This document shows, one piece after another, positions 9,277 through 17,410 of a stretch of DNA of 64,000 nucleotides (the first letter of the stretch is position 1; each line of letters opens with the position of its first letter). Location of the stretch: the NCBI RefSeq assembly GCF_025994315.1, contig NZ_BAQE01000002.1; one strand, 5' to 3'. The notes under the pieces were generated by a model. It was not told where the DNA came from, did no database searches, and saw nothing but the letters and a program-made list of their open reading frames with translations. The DNA comes from Swaminathania salitolerans. Lineage in GTDB: Bacteria > Pseudomonadota > Alphaproteobacteria > Acetobacterales > Acetobacteraceae. The translations under genes and the position numbers were made by a program.

Positions 9277-10428
9277 TTATAGATCGTCTTTCATGGGAAA
9301 GGCCACAGCCTGACTGGCCTGCCAGGCAAGTTGTACGGTCGCGCCCGGCGTAACCCCGCGCATGGCCTGCAGGAGCGGGCGTCTGATCTCGATTTCGCTC
9401 CCATCGGCCAGGCGCAGCCGCAGTCTGATCTGATCGCCCGCATGAAGAACGGTCTGGATGGTGGCCATGAGCGGGGGCGTATCCTCCTCCATGGCCATCG
9501 TGGAGCCTATGAGCGGCGCGATGCGGTCCGGGCGGATGCAGAGAACGCACAGCGCGTCGGCTTCGAGCCTCTCGTCGGCAATCGCCTCGACCACACCCCC
9601 GCAGGCGAGATGGATGCGTGCGATATCGTCGTCGATCGACAGAACCCGGCCGGCAAGCGTGTTGGCCTCTCCGAAAAGGCTTGCGATCCGTTCGTCTTCG
9701 GGGCGATCGAGCAGCGTCCCCGCATCGGCGCATTGCACGAGCGTACCGCTATCGAAGATCGCGATGCGTCCTCCCAGCCACAGGGCATCGTCCCGGTCCT
9801 GCGCCACATGGATCAGCGTCAGCCCCAGGGCGCGCTGAAGCGTGACGATCATCTGCCGCAATCGCCGCACCGTTCTCAGATCGAGCCCGGCGAAAATCCT
9901 GTCGAGCAGGAGGATGGATGGCGTGCCGGCAAGGGCCCGGCCGAGGGCGAGACGGATTCTCTGCCCTGCGTCCAGCGCGGAAATCCGCGTGCGGGCGACA
10001 CGCTCCAGCCCGACCAGGGCCAGTATGCGCGTCGTGCTTGCCTCGATCTCCTGTTGCCCCTTGCCGCGTACCCTGAGCGGAAAGGCGATATTGCCCGCCA
10101 CATCGAGATGCGGAAAGAGCGGGTCGCGCGGCGAGACGAGTACGACGGGACGCGACTCGGGAGGGAGGCCGTCCAGCATGATACCCTCGACCGCGAGCGA
10201 GCCGTACGACGCGGAACGGAAACCGGCGATGACGTCACAGAGCATCGAGGGCAGGGCCGGATCGTCGCTCAGAAGGCTGACGGCCTCGTTTTTGTGGATG
10301 TCGAGGCAGAACGCATCCAGGCGCGTCCCGAGTTTGCAGGACTCGATCCGGAGCCGGGGCCCGGGCCGGGAGCTGAGCCGGGGGGAGGGGGCGTCCCGGG
10401 TGCTGGGGTGGCGTGGTGAAGCCGACAT
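9277..10428 (-). CDS. Degenerate ABC ATPase-like protein (PotA-like, no Walker A)
   Basis: The 383-residue protein aligns in order with PotA/FbpC-type ATPases: an N-terminal nucleotide-binding fold, FPHLDVAGNIAFPLR, a C-loop and a C-terminal TOBE-like region. Key residues are lost. The Walker A position reads LLSDDPALPSML (residues 52-63) without GxxGxGK[ST]. The Q-loop position is VSPRDPLF, the signature is LDAGQ (152-156), Walker B ends LLLDR (173-177, Arg for the catalytic Glu) and the switch His is Gln210. The frame is open and composition is normal, so this is not simple decay. It probably cannot hydrolyse ATP. It heads the run with the binding protein and permease stub. Confidence 0.72.
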   Translation of the reverse strand: MSASPRHPSTRDAPSPRLSSRPGPRLRIESCKLGTRLDAFCLDIHKNEAVSLLSDDPALPSMLCDVIAGFRSASYGSLAVEGIMLDGLPPESRPVVLVSPRDPLFPHLDVAGNIAFPLRVRGKGQQEIEASTTRILALVGLERVARTRISALDAGQRIRLALGRALAGTPSILLLDRIFAGLDLRTVRRLRQMIVTLQRALGLTLIHVAQDRDDALWLGGRIAIFDSGTLVQCADAGTLLDRPEDERIASLFGEANTLAGRVLSIDDDIARIHLACGGVVEAIADERLEADALCVLCIRPDRIAPLIGSTMAMEEDTPPLMATIQTVLHAGDQIRLRLRLADGSEIEIRRPLLQAMRGVTPGATVQLAWQASQAVAFPMKDDL

Positions 10429-10453
10429 GAAACCTGCCTCTCCCTTCTGCGTT
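10429..10453 (+). promoter_or_regulatory. Possible EcfG-type general stress promoter
   Basis: GAAAC (10429-10433) and CGTT (10450-10453) are 16 bases apart, close to the alphaproteobacterial EcfG pattern GGAAC-N16/17-CGTT. They lie about 50 bases before the YqjD-like gene. E. coli yqjD is stationary-phase controlled, so stress control would fit, but one mismatch and a single instance make this tentative. Confidence 0.3.
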
Positions 10454-10501
10454 GGACGTTAAACCATAATGCACGGCCTCAACCGTGCGAGGAGTTGTGA
10501 C

Positions 10502-10780
10502 ATGAGCAAGACCGACGTCAAGAACAGTGTGGACAACGCAGCCAAATCTGCCCAGGAGCAGATCGACAGCCTGAAGGATCAGCTCGAGCAGCTGCTCAGG
10601 GACCGGATCAACCCGGCGCTTCTCGACGTGGCCGGCAGGGCCGACCACGCAGTGGCCAATGCCCGCGAGATCAAGGATGTCCAGCTTCACAACGCGGAAG
10701 CCCGTGTCCGGGCGCGCCCTCTCGCGGCAGTTTTGATTTCTGCCGTCATTGGCTTTATTGCAGGACGTATCTCGAAATAG
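10502..10780 (+). CDS. YqjD/ElaB family (DUF883) membrane-anchored protein
   Basis: The 92-residue protein has a long amphipathic, charged N-terminal part (KSAQEQIDSLKDQLEQLLRD) and one C-terminal transmembrane helix (AAVLISAVIGFIAGRISK), the layout of YqjD, ElaB and YgaM. E. coli members bind ribosomes and tether them to the inner membrane in stationary phase. A GAGGAG ribosome site precedes the ATG at 10502; the longer upstream frame (10469) has none. It is followed by a YqjE-like gene as in E. coli, which supports the call. Confidence 0.85.
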   Translation: MSKTDVKNSVDNAAKSAQEQIDSLKDQLEQLLRDRINPALLDVAGRADHAVANAREIKDVQLHNAEARVRARPLAAVLISAVIGFIAGRISK

Positions 10781-10912
10781 GCTGTCTTCGCGTGGAGCGT
10801 GGCGGCCTCGTCAAAATCATCCGTCCCCCCGTGAGGCGGCGCGTCGTATCCGCAGGGATGTGGCGCGGCCTCTCCGGGGGAGACGCACAGACATGAAGGC
10901 TAGCGAAACTCC

Positions 10913-11344
10913 ATGAAGGTCTTTGATGTTGGACAGGAAGTCCTGCAGGCCCAGGGCGAGGTCATGCAGCGTGCGGCCATGCGGATCGGCCGTCGTGTCG
11001 CCTATTTCGTCATTGCCGCCATCTTCGGCTTCTTCGCCCTGATCTCCTTTCATGCCGTGCTCTGGGCCTTCGCCTACAGCGTTCTGCATTTCTCGGCCTT
11101 TGCGGCGGCGAGTTCGGTCCTCGGGCTCGATATTCTCTTCATCATCATCTTCGGCCTTCTCGGTACGCGCAATGTCGCCGATCCGGTAGAGTTCGAGGCG
11201 CGGCTGCGGCGTGACCGGAAAGTCATCGAGTTCAAGCAGACGCTTGCGGTCTCCACGCTGGTCGGAATCCTGCTCGGTCCGCTCGGCCGGTTCACCGGGC
11301 GTCAGGCTATGGGTGGATTGCGGAACATCTTCACCCGCAAATAA
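10913..11344 (+). CDS. YqjE-like holin-superfamily membrane protein
   Basis: The 143-residue protein has two adjacent transmembrane segments (about residues 30-55 and 62-85), a basic stretch and a weakly hydrophobic C-terminal segment, like the YqjE/DUF1469 'phage holin family' proteins that accompany YqjD. There is no prophage context, so lysis is not implied. An eight-codon frame (ATG 10893) ends in an ATGA overlap with this start and may be a leader that couples translation. Role unknown beyond the link to YqjD. Confidence 0.7.
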   Translation: MKVFDVGQEVLQAQGEVMQRAAMRIGRRVAYFVIAAIFGFFALISFHAVLWAFAYSVLHFSAFAAASSVLGLDILFIIIFGLLGTRNVADPVEFEARLRRDRKVIEFKQTLAVSTLVGILLGPLGRFTGRQAMGGLRNIFTRK

Positions 11345-11667
11345 GGCCATGGTCGCACGGGCCATCGCCGGTTCCAGCGATCGCCGGTTCCCCTGGGGGC
11401 AACGCAGGCGGGTTCCAATCTTGCCGGAAAACTAATCCAGTTTTCAGGTTTACCCGCTGGAAGCCCTGCGCCCTTTCCCGTAAGACCTCCCGGGAGAGGC
11501 AGCGCTCCATCGGGTGCGCGACCAATTCGGGCTTGGGTCAGGCTGAGTTTTCCTCTATCTGTGTCTTGCAGGTGGCAACGGGGTTTCGTCCTCCGTTCGT
11601 CTCCTCCGGGTCGCTTCGTCCTGACTTTTCCAGCCTGCCCGGTTCCTGCTCGGTGTGAGGGAGGCTG
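11345..11667. other. Intergenic region before the efflux operon
   Basis: About 320 bases without a credible gene. It holds a small hairpin, GAAAAC-TAATCCA-GTTTTC, near 11424-11442. A FUSC-type pump gene, which usually stands immediately before DUF1656 genes, is absent here. Confidence 0.5.
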
Positions 11668-11862
11668 ATGCTCGCAGAATTCAATCTATTTGGCGTATTC
11701 ATCTCCCCGATCGCCGTCTATGCGATTGCAGCGATTCCCGTAACGCTCATGATCCGTTTCGTGCTCTGGCGCACGGGTGCCATCGAGTGGTTCTGGCATG
11801 TCGCGCTGTTCGAAGTCGCGCTTTACGTCTCCGTGCTCTGCCTGCTTGTGCTCTATGTCTGA
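11668..11862 (+). CDS. DUF1656 (AaeX-like) small inner-membrane protein
   Basis: The 64-residue protein has two transmembrane helices, with the EFNLFGVFISPIAVYAIAAI start typical of DUF1656. In the AaeXAB system for aromatic acid efflux this protein accompanies a FUSC pump and an HlyD-type adaptor. The ribosome site (GTGAGGGAGG) is strong. It is followed after about 50 bases by the adaptor gene. Its exact function is not known in the family. Confidence 0.88.
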   Translation: MLAEFNLFGVFISPIAVYAIAAIPVTLMIRFVLWRTGAIEWFWHVALFEVALYVSVLCLLVLYV

Positions 11863-11913
11863 GGCACCCCCGTTCCCCGGCCCCGTCGCCCCGTTCCCTG
11901 AGGAAGATTGTCC

Positions 11914-12825
11914 GTGCTGCTCGCCCGTACGCTGATTCGCGTGTTCCTGACCCTAGCGGTGCTGCTCGTGACGCTTCTCCTCGGATATACGCTGTGGGAG
12001 ACCTACATGATCGCCCCCTGGACCCGCGACGGCCGCGTGCGGGTCTATGTCGTGGATGCGGCGCCGGAGGTTTCCGGCACGGTCGTCGCCGTTCCCGTGC
12101 ATGACAACGATTTCGTTCATCGGGGCGATCCCCTGTTTGTCATCGATCCGGTGCGGTTTCGTCTGGCCATTCGCGAGGCCGAGGCACGGCTGGCCAGCGC
12201 CGAGGAAGACCTGAAACTCCGCAAGAACGATGCGAAGCGCCGCATGGGGCTCAGCGGTATCGTTTCCGCCGAGGAGCAGGAAATCTACAATTCGAATGTC
12301 GAGACCCAGGAAGACGCCGTGAACGCCGCCCGGGCTGCGCTGGATGTCGCCCGTCTGAACCTGCAACGCTCCATCGTTTATTCATCGGTCGATGGCTATG
12401 TTACCAACCTGAATCTGCGCGTGGGCGATTATGCCAAGGCGGGGCAGTCGCGCATGGCCGTGATCGATGCGGACAGCTTCTGGATCAATGCGTATTTCGA
12501 GGAGACGAAGATGTGGGGCGTGCATGTCGGAGACGTGGCGCGGGTCAAGCTCATGGGATATCGCGAGATCATCCCGGCTCACGTCGTCTCGATCGCGCGC
12601 GGTATCAACGATCAGAACGGCACGCCCGACAAGCTCGGCCTGCAGGACGTCAACCCGATCTTTACCTGGGTGCGTCTCGCACAGCGTATCCCGGTGAGAA
12701 TCCATCTCGACCGGGTGCCGCCCGAAGTCATTCTCGCGGCAGGGATGACCTGCACGGTCACGGTCGGCAATCCGCCCCGGGGGCAGCGGGGGCGCCTTAC
12801 GACATGGCTGCAGAACCACCTCTGA
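11914..12825 (+). CDS. AaeA-like HlyD-family membrane fusion protein
   Basis: Periplasmic adaptor of about 303 residues: one N-terminal membrane anchor (LIRVFLTLAVLLVTLLLGY), a biotinyl-lipoyl half (VDAAPEVSGTVVAVPVHDND), an alpha hairpin (about residues 85-145) and a beta-barrel (SFWINAYFEETKMWGVHVGD). It would link an inner-membrane pump to the outer-membrane channel encoded next. GTG 11914 is chosen because AGGAAG lies 7 bases upstream; TTG 11908 is in frame but too close to that site. The stop is 2 bases before the NodT-type gene. The pump partner is not encoded in the neighbourhood. Confidence 0.88.
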   Translation: MLLARTLIRVFLTLAVLLVTLLLGYTLWETYMIAPWTRDGRVRVYVVDAAPEVSGTVVAVPVHDNDFVHRGDPLFVIDPVRFRLAIREAEARLASAEEDLKLRKNDAKRRMGLSGIVSAEEQEIYNSNVETQEDAVNAARAALDVARLNLQRSIVYSSVDGYVTNLNLRVGDYAKAGQSRMAVIDADSFWINAYFEETKMWGVHVGDVARVKLMGYREIIPAHVVSIARGINDQNGTPDKLGLQDVNPIFTWVRLAQRIPVRIHLDRVPPEVILAAGMTCTVTVGNPPRGQRGRLTTWLQNHL

Positions 12826-12827
12826 TC

Positions 12828-14351
12828 ATGAAGACCGCCCCCCGAAACCTGACTGCGTTCTGCCTTGGCAGCCTCCTTTTCGCCGGATGCACGGTCGGGC
12901 CGGACTACAAGCCGGATCATATGAAGCTTCCCTCGGGCTTCGTGGAAAGCGATCATGCGGCGACCCCGGAGGAAATCGCCCGGACCGAAGAGGAAATGAA
13001 GGAATGGTGGGGGCAGTATAACGACCCCCTCCTCAACCGGCTCGTGGCTCAGGCCATCAAGGGTAATTACGATCTCCTCATCGCGGATCAGCGGATCATC
13101 GCCGCCCGGGCCGTGCGTGAGGAAGCCGCGTCCGCCTGGTATCCCCAGCTCGATGCCAATGCCGGGGGCGGGACCAACCGCTACTCGATCGCGGTGGATA
13201 ACTGGCCGCTCCGCCCCGGCAATCCGGCAAATCAACCCCAGGCATCGGTGCTCACCTATGGCGCCCAGGCAAGCTGGGAGATCGATGCTTTCGGACGGAT
13301 CCGGCGCGAGGTCGAGGCGAGCGAACGGGCCATCGATGTCAGCATCGAAGCCCGGCGCGCGACCCTCATGACCCTGCTTTCGGATCTCGTGCGGGCCTAT
13401 ATCGCGCTGCGCGGGGCCCAGCTCAGATTCTCCATCGCCCAGGCGAATGTGAAGAATGCGCAGGACGAGGTCGATCTGGCGAAGAAGCTCTATCTCGAAG
13501 GCATCGGCAACACCCTGCAGATCGCTCAGGCCTCGAGCGAACTCGATAGCGAGACTGCTACGCTCGAGCCGCTCAGGGCCCAGATTGACCAGCTGACCCA
13601 CGGTGTCAGCGTGCTTCTGGGGGATATGCCCGGAGACCTCAAACAGGAGCTCGAGGCATTGCCCGGAGGGGTCGCAAGCCTGCCCGTCACGCCACGTTTC
13701 CCGGCCACGCTCCCCTCCATCGTCGTGGCGAACCGGCCCGATATCCGCGCGGCCGAGCGTGCCTATGCGGAGTCCACGGCACGGATCGGGGTGGCCGTGG
13801 CCCAGCTCTATCCGAAATTCTCGATCCCTCTCAATTTCAATCCCAACGCATCGGCCATGTACCAGGCCTTCCAGATCAATGCGATGAGCTGGTCCTTCAT
13901 GATGCTTGCAACCTTGCCTGTCATGCATGGCGGTCGCTTCACCTCGCAGGTGGTCGAGGCAAGGGCGCGGGCCGAGGCGAGCAGGCTCGCCTATCGCAAG
14001 ACGGTGCTGACCGCATTTCGCGAGGTTGAGGACGCCATGACGTCATGGCTCCATAACGACCGCTATGTCGCCCAGCTTCACAGGGCATCGCAGGATAGCG
14101 GGCTCGCGGCCGACCGGGCCAGACGCCTCTATGCGGCGGGTCTGACGGATTATCTCAACGTGCTGACGACCCAGAGAACGCTGCTGAATGCCCAGGATCG
14201 CGAGGCCGTTGCGCGCACCGCGCGGCTGCAGGATACGGTGGCGCTCTACACATCCATGGGGGCGGGGTGGCAGGGTATGGCGCTGCGCACGACCGAACTG
14301 CCGATCGATGCGGCCAAGCAGAGCATTCTTGCCAAGGCGTTCTCGCGCTGA
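12828..14351 (+). CDS. NodT/OprM-family outer-membrane efflux lipoprotein
   Basis: The 507-residue outer-membrane channel has a lipoprotein signal (CLGSLLFAGC, lipid-modified Cys at about residue 19), then TVGPDYKPD, the usual NodT start. Two repeats of the TolC-type outer-membrane factor domain follow, with long helices rich in Ala and Glu (ASERAIDVSIEARRATLM, AGLTDYLNVLTTQRTLLNAQ). Start ATG 12828 overlaps no frame but lies just past the adaptor stop. With the adaptor it should form the envelope-spanning part of an aromatic-acid or drug efflux system. Confidence 0.92.
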   Translation: MKTAPRNLTAFCLGSLLFAGCTVGPDYKPDHMKLPSGFVESDHAATPEEIARTEEEMKEWWGQYNDPLLNRLVAQAIKGNYDLLIADQRIIAARAVREEAASAWYPQLDANAGGGTNRYSIAVDNWPLRPGNPANQPQASVLTYGAQASWEIDAFGRIRREVEASERAIDVSIEARRATLMTLLSDLVRAYIALRGAQLRFSIAQANVKNAQDEVDLAKKLYLEGIGNTLQIAQASSELDSETATLEPLRAQIDQLTHGVSVLLGDMPGDLKQELEALPGGVASLPVTPRFPATLPSIVVANRPDIRAAERAYAESTARIGVAVAQLYPKFSIPLNFNPNASAMYQAFQINAMSWSFMMLATLPVMHGGRFTSQVVEARARAEASRLAYRKTVLTAFREVEDAMTSWLHNDRYVAQLHRASQDSGLAADRARRLYAAGLTDYLNVLTTQRTLLNAQDREAVARTARLQDTVALYTSMGAGWQGMALRTTELPIDAAKQSILAKAFSR

Positions 14352-14363
14352 TCCGATGGCTCC

Positions 14364-14388
14364 CTTGATTCACCGTCCGACGCCCACA
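14364..14388 (+). promoter_or_regulatory. Possible heat-shock sigma-32-type promoter
   Basis: CTTGAT (14364-14369) and CCCACA (14383-14388) are separated by 13 bases, which resembles RpoH promoters (CTTGAA-N13-CCCCAT-like). They lie about 55 bases before the DnaJ-like gene. Four of six positions match in the second element, so this is only suggestive. Confidence 0.3.
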
Positions 14389-14440
14389 ACATAGAACATA
14401 TGGAATCTGTAGTATTCATCCCCAGAAGGAGGGTATCGGC

Positions 14441-15385
14441 GTGAAGGATCCTTATGAGGCGCTCGGGCTGAAGCGCGGGGCGACGGACAAGGAGATCCGC
14501 AGCGCCTATCGCAAACTCGCAAAGGCCCATCATCCAGATCATAATCCCGGCGACAAGAAGGCGGAGGAGCAGTTCAAGGCCGTAGGCGCGGCCTACGCCA
14601 TTCTGGGAGACAAGGAAAAGCGGGCGCGCTTCGATCGGGGTGAGATCGATGCCGAGGGCAACGAGCGGGGGCCCTTCGGTCCCGGCGGGTTCGGAGGTGG
14701 AGCCGGGTTCGGAAACGGGCAGGGTTTCCATGGCGGTCCGCAGGGCGCGCAGTTCAGCCAGGAGGATCTGGGCGCGTTTTTCTCCGACATGTTCGGCGGG
14801 GGCGGAACCGGGGCCGATTTCGGGCCTGGCGGGTTCGGCGGCCAGCGTCGTGCCCGGCGCGGAGCGGACAGGAGCTATACGCTTCAGGTCTCGTTCGAGG
14901 ATTCCGTTCTTGGAACCACGACCCGCGTGACCCTGCCCGAGGCAGGAACCGTCGAGGTCAGGATCCCGGCCGGGATCGAGGACGGACAGACCCTGCGTCT
15001 GGCTGGCAAGGGCGCGCCCGGCATGGGAGAGAACGCACCGGCCGGCGACGCGCTCGTTACGGTTACGGTCCAGCCGAGCAAGCTCTATACCCGTGACGGA
15101 CGCGATCTTCGCGCCACGGTGCCGGTCGACCTGCGAACCGCCGTGCTCGGTGGCAAACTGGTGGTTCCGACGCCCAAGGGGCAGGTCACCATGAAGGTAC
15201 CCCCTCATTCCGATAGCGGTACGGTGCTCCGTCTCGGAGGGCGTGGCGTGGCTGCGCATGGCAAGCATCAGGCGGGCAATCTCTATGTCACGCTCCAGGT
15301 CCGGATCGGCAAGGTCGACCCCGCGCTCGAGGCATTTTTCGAGACGCATGGCGCCGATGCGGATGAGAAAGCGGAAAAGGTCTGA
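14441..15385 (+). CDS. DnaJ/CbpA-type Hsp40 co-chaperone
   Basis: The 314-residue protein has an N-terminal J domain with HPD (KAHHPDHNPGD, about residues 31-41), a Gly/Phe-rich linker (about 80-140) and two C-terminal substrate-binding beta domains (GTVEVRIPAGIEDGQTLRLA). There is no CxxCxGxG zinc domain, so it is CbpA-type (type B) rather than DnaJ. It would deliver clients to DnaK and stimulate its ATPase. It starts with GTG, preceded by AGAAGGAGGG. A tiny membrane-protein gene follows after 3 bases. Confidence 0.92.
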   Translation: MKDPYEALGLKRGATDKEIRSAYRKLAKAHHPDHNPGDKKAEEQFKAVGAAYAILGDKEKRARFDRGEIDAEGNERGPFGPGGFGGGAGFGNGQGFHGGPQGAQFSQEDLGAFFSDMFGGGGTGADFGPGGFGGQRRARRGADRSYTLQVSFEDSVLGTTTRVTLPEAGTVEVRIPAGIEDGQTLRLAGKGAPGMGENAPAGDALVTVTVQPSKLYTRDGRDLRATVPVDLRTAVLGGKLVVPTPKGQVTMKVPPHSDSGTVLRLGGRGVAAHGKHQAGNLYVTLQVRIGKVDPALEAFFETHGADADEKAEKV

Positions 15386-15388
15386 GCC

Positions 15389-15532
15389 ATGGCCTGGCGG
15401 GCGGTTCTGGACTGGAAACTGATTTTCACCCGCGAGGTGGCAGGAGGGGTCGTGGCACTTCTGACCACCGCCCTGCTCGTCGTTCTCGGCTTCGGCGGAA
15501 TGAGAATCTCGGGAATCTGGTCGGGATTGTAA
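15389..15532 (+). CDS. 47-residue single-pass membrane protein
   Basis: The short frame starts 3 bases after the CbpA-like stop. The sequence begins MAWRAVLDWKLIFTREVAGG and continues with a hydrophobic helix (VVALLTTALLVVLGFGG) and a short tail. The tight spacing suggests co-translation with the chaperone gene. No family recognised; a real protein is likely from composition and position, but homologues would be needed to confirm it. Confidence 0.5.
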   Translation: MAWRAVLDWKLIFTREVAGGVVALLTTALLVVLGFGGMRISGIWSGL

Positions 15533-15761
15533 GGCGGGAGAAAAACCGGGAGGCATAGGGGCCTTGTCGCTTCCGGCGCCGCTGATCCATCGCATATCCC
15601 TGATTCCAGTTGGAATTCCAACCATCCGGTCGATCCGATCCGGAAGGAAATGGCGATGCGGGGCGAGCGCTGCTCCTGTCGCTTGCCCCAGTTTGGTCTT
15701 TGCATAGCGGGGGGATGTGATATCTCCGGCCAACCGACTCCCTACTGGCTGGAACAATTGC

Positions 15762-17375
15762 ATGAGTTCATCTCCTTCTTCCGGAGCTTCGCCCGGATCG
15801 CGACCCGGGGCGCCTCCCGGCGCGCTTCCAGAGGTGCCCACCCGGCGTCAGGCCTTTTCTGTCGTCTTCGCAATCGAGCTGTGGGAACGCTTCGGCTATT
15901 ACGGCATGCAGGCCGTACTCACGCTCTATCTCGTGCAGCGGCTCGGTCTGACCGATGTTGCGGCCAATGTCATGATCGCCGCCTTTGTCGGTCTGACCTA
16001 TATCACGCCCGTTCTCGGCGGATTTGCCGGAGATCGCATTCTCGGGCCGCGACGGACGATGCTCATGGGGGCGGTCGCGCTCATCTTCGGATATGCGGCA
16101 CTGGCGCTTGCCGATCAGCATCGTGCCCTGCTCTTTTTCGCAATGGCGCTCATCTCGGCCGGAAACGGGTTGTTCAAGCCCAATGCAGCCAATCTCGTAC
16201 GCCGCATCTATGAGGGTGACGATGCGGCGCTCGATGCGGCATTCACGATCTATTACATGTCCGTCAATGTCGGCTCCACCGTCTCGATGTTGCTGACGCC
16301 GCTGCTCCAGGAATATTACGGCCCCGCCAGTGCGTTCATGACCTGTTCCGGCGGTCTCGTCGTGGGGTTGCTCTATTATCTCTGGCGGAGACGATGGATC
16401 CATCATGCCGGGTCCGCACTCGACCGGGGGGCATTCGAAGCGCGTCCCTTCCTGCTCGTTCTTGCAGGTTTCGTGCTGACGGTTCTGGTTCTGACCGGAA
16501 TTATCGCGAGTCCGGGTATCGCGCGGTTCTGCGTCTGGTGCGCGAGTGCCGCAATTCTCTTCCTGTGGGGGAGGCTCTATCTGCGCTCCGGTGAGTCGGC
16601 GCGCCCCGGATTGCGTCTGACGTTCCTGCTCTGCATCGAAAGCATGGCCTATCTCATCTTCTATCAGCAGATGATGACCTCACTCACGCTTTTCGCCCTG
16701 CGTGCGGTCGATGGCGATCTGAGGATCGGGGGGGTGACGCTGGTCCATCTGAATGCGGGGCAGTTCCAGGCTCTCAATCCGATCTGGATCATGCTTGCAA
16801 GCCCGCTTCTTGCCAGCCTCTACAACCGGCTCTCCGCACAGGGGCGGGATCTGTCTCTGGCCCACAAGATGGTTCTCGGTTTCGGTCTCGTCACGCTCGG
16901 TTTCCTCATCTGGTGGATCGCCGCGGCTCATGCGCATCCGCTCGTTTCGGCCTGGGTGATGGTGCTCGGATATGGATTGATCTCGATAGCGGAACTTCTG
17001 ACGATGGCGCTCGGTCTTGCCATCATCGCCCGGTATACGGCGCCTGAAAGCAGCGGATTCATGATGGGGTCGCTCTATCTGCTCTGGGGGATCGCCATGT
17101 ATGTCGGCAGCCTCGTCGCCAATTTCGCGGCGTTCGATGGCGCATCGCCTCAGGGAGTTCCGGCAGCAGCGCTGTACGTTCCGCTCTTTCGCGATCTTTT
17201 CTTCGCCGGGCTGGTCCTGACCGGGATCCTCGTCGCCTTGCTGCCTCTCGCCCGTCGCTGGGACCGTCAGCACGTTCTGGCGGTTGCCTCCGGTGCCGTT
17301 GCCTCGGCAGAGGCCGCCTCCGGTCCGGTCGCAGAGGATGCGCCCGCGGCCATGCCGCTCGATATCGAGCGCTGA
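15762..17375 (+). CDS. POT/PTR-family proton-dependent oligopeptide transporter
   Basis: The protein has about 537 residues and some 12-14 transmembrane helices. Family motifs are clear: ELWERFGYYGMQAVL (the ExxER-type proton site on helix 1), GGFAGDRILGPRRT and the PTR2 signature FYQQMMTSLTLFAL-like segment near residue 300. It should import di- and tripeptides with protons. The first 25 residues are Ser/Pro-rich and not conserved in type; ATG 15762 is chosen over 15717 because the longer version adds nothing family-like. Confidence 0.92.
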   Translation: MSSSPSSGASPGSRPGAPPGALPEVPTRRQAFSVVFAIELWERFGYYGMQAVLTLYLVQRLGLTDVAANVMIAAFVGLTYITPVLGGFAGDRILGPRRTMLMGAVALIFGYAALALADQHRALLFFAMALISAGNGLFKPNAANLVRRIYEGDDAALDAAFTIYYMSVNVGSTVSMLLTPLLQEYYGPASAFMTCSGGLVVGLLYYLWRRRWIHHAGSALDRGAFEARPFLLVLAGFVLTVLVLTGIIASPGIARFCVWCASAAILFLWGRLYLRSGESARPGLRLTFLLCIESMAYLIFYQQMMTSLTLFALRAVDGDLRIGGVTLVHLNAGQFQALNPIWIMLASPLLASLYNRLSAQGRDLSLAHKMVLGFGLVTLGFLIWWIAAAHAHPLVSAWVMVLGYGLISIAELLTMALGLAIIARYTAPESSGFMMGSLYLLWGIAMYVGSLVANFAAFDGASPQGVPAAALYVPLFRDLFFAGLVLTGILVALLPLARRWDRQHVLAVASGAVASAEAASGPVAEDAPAAMPLDIER

Positions 17376-17384
17376 CATGTTTTT

Positions 17385-17408
17385 CCTCCCCCGGGATCGC
17401 GGGGGAGG
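17385..17408. terminator. Hairpin between convergent pot and oprB genes
   Basis: CCTCCCCCG, a 6-base loop and CGGGGGAGG form a perfect 9-bp stem in the 35-bp gap between two convergent stop codons. Neither strand has a T-run after the stem, but position and stability fit a shared transcript end. Confidence 0.55.
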
Positions 17409-17410
17409 GG

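Noticed and set aside
10913..11344. A prophage holin
   Set aside because: The protein belongs to the holin superfamily in the broad sense, but no phage gene is near and the YqjD neighbour explains it.
12513..12827. A 105-codon N-terminal extension of the NodT-type protein
   Set aside because: It overlaps the HlyD gene out of frame; the lipoprotein signal starts at 12828.
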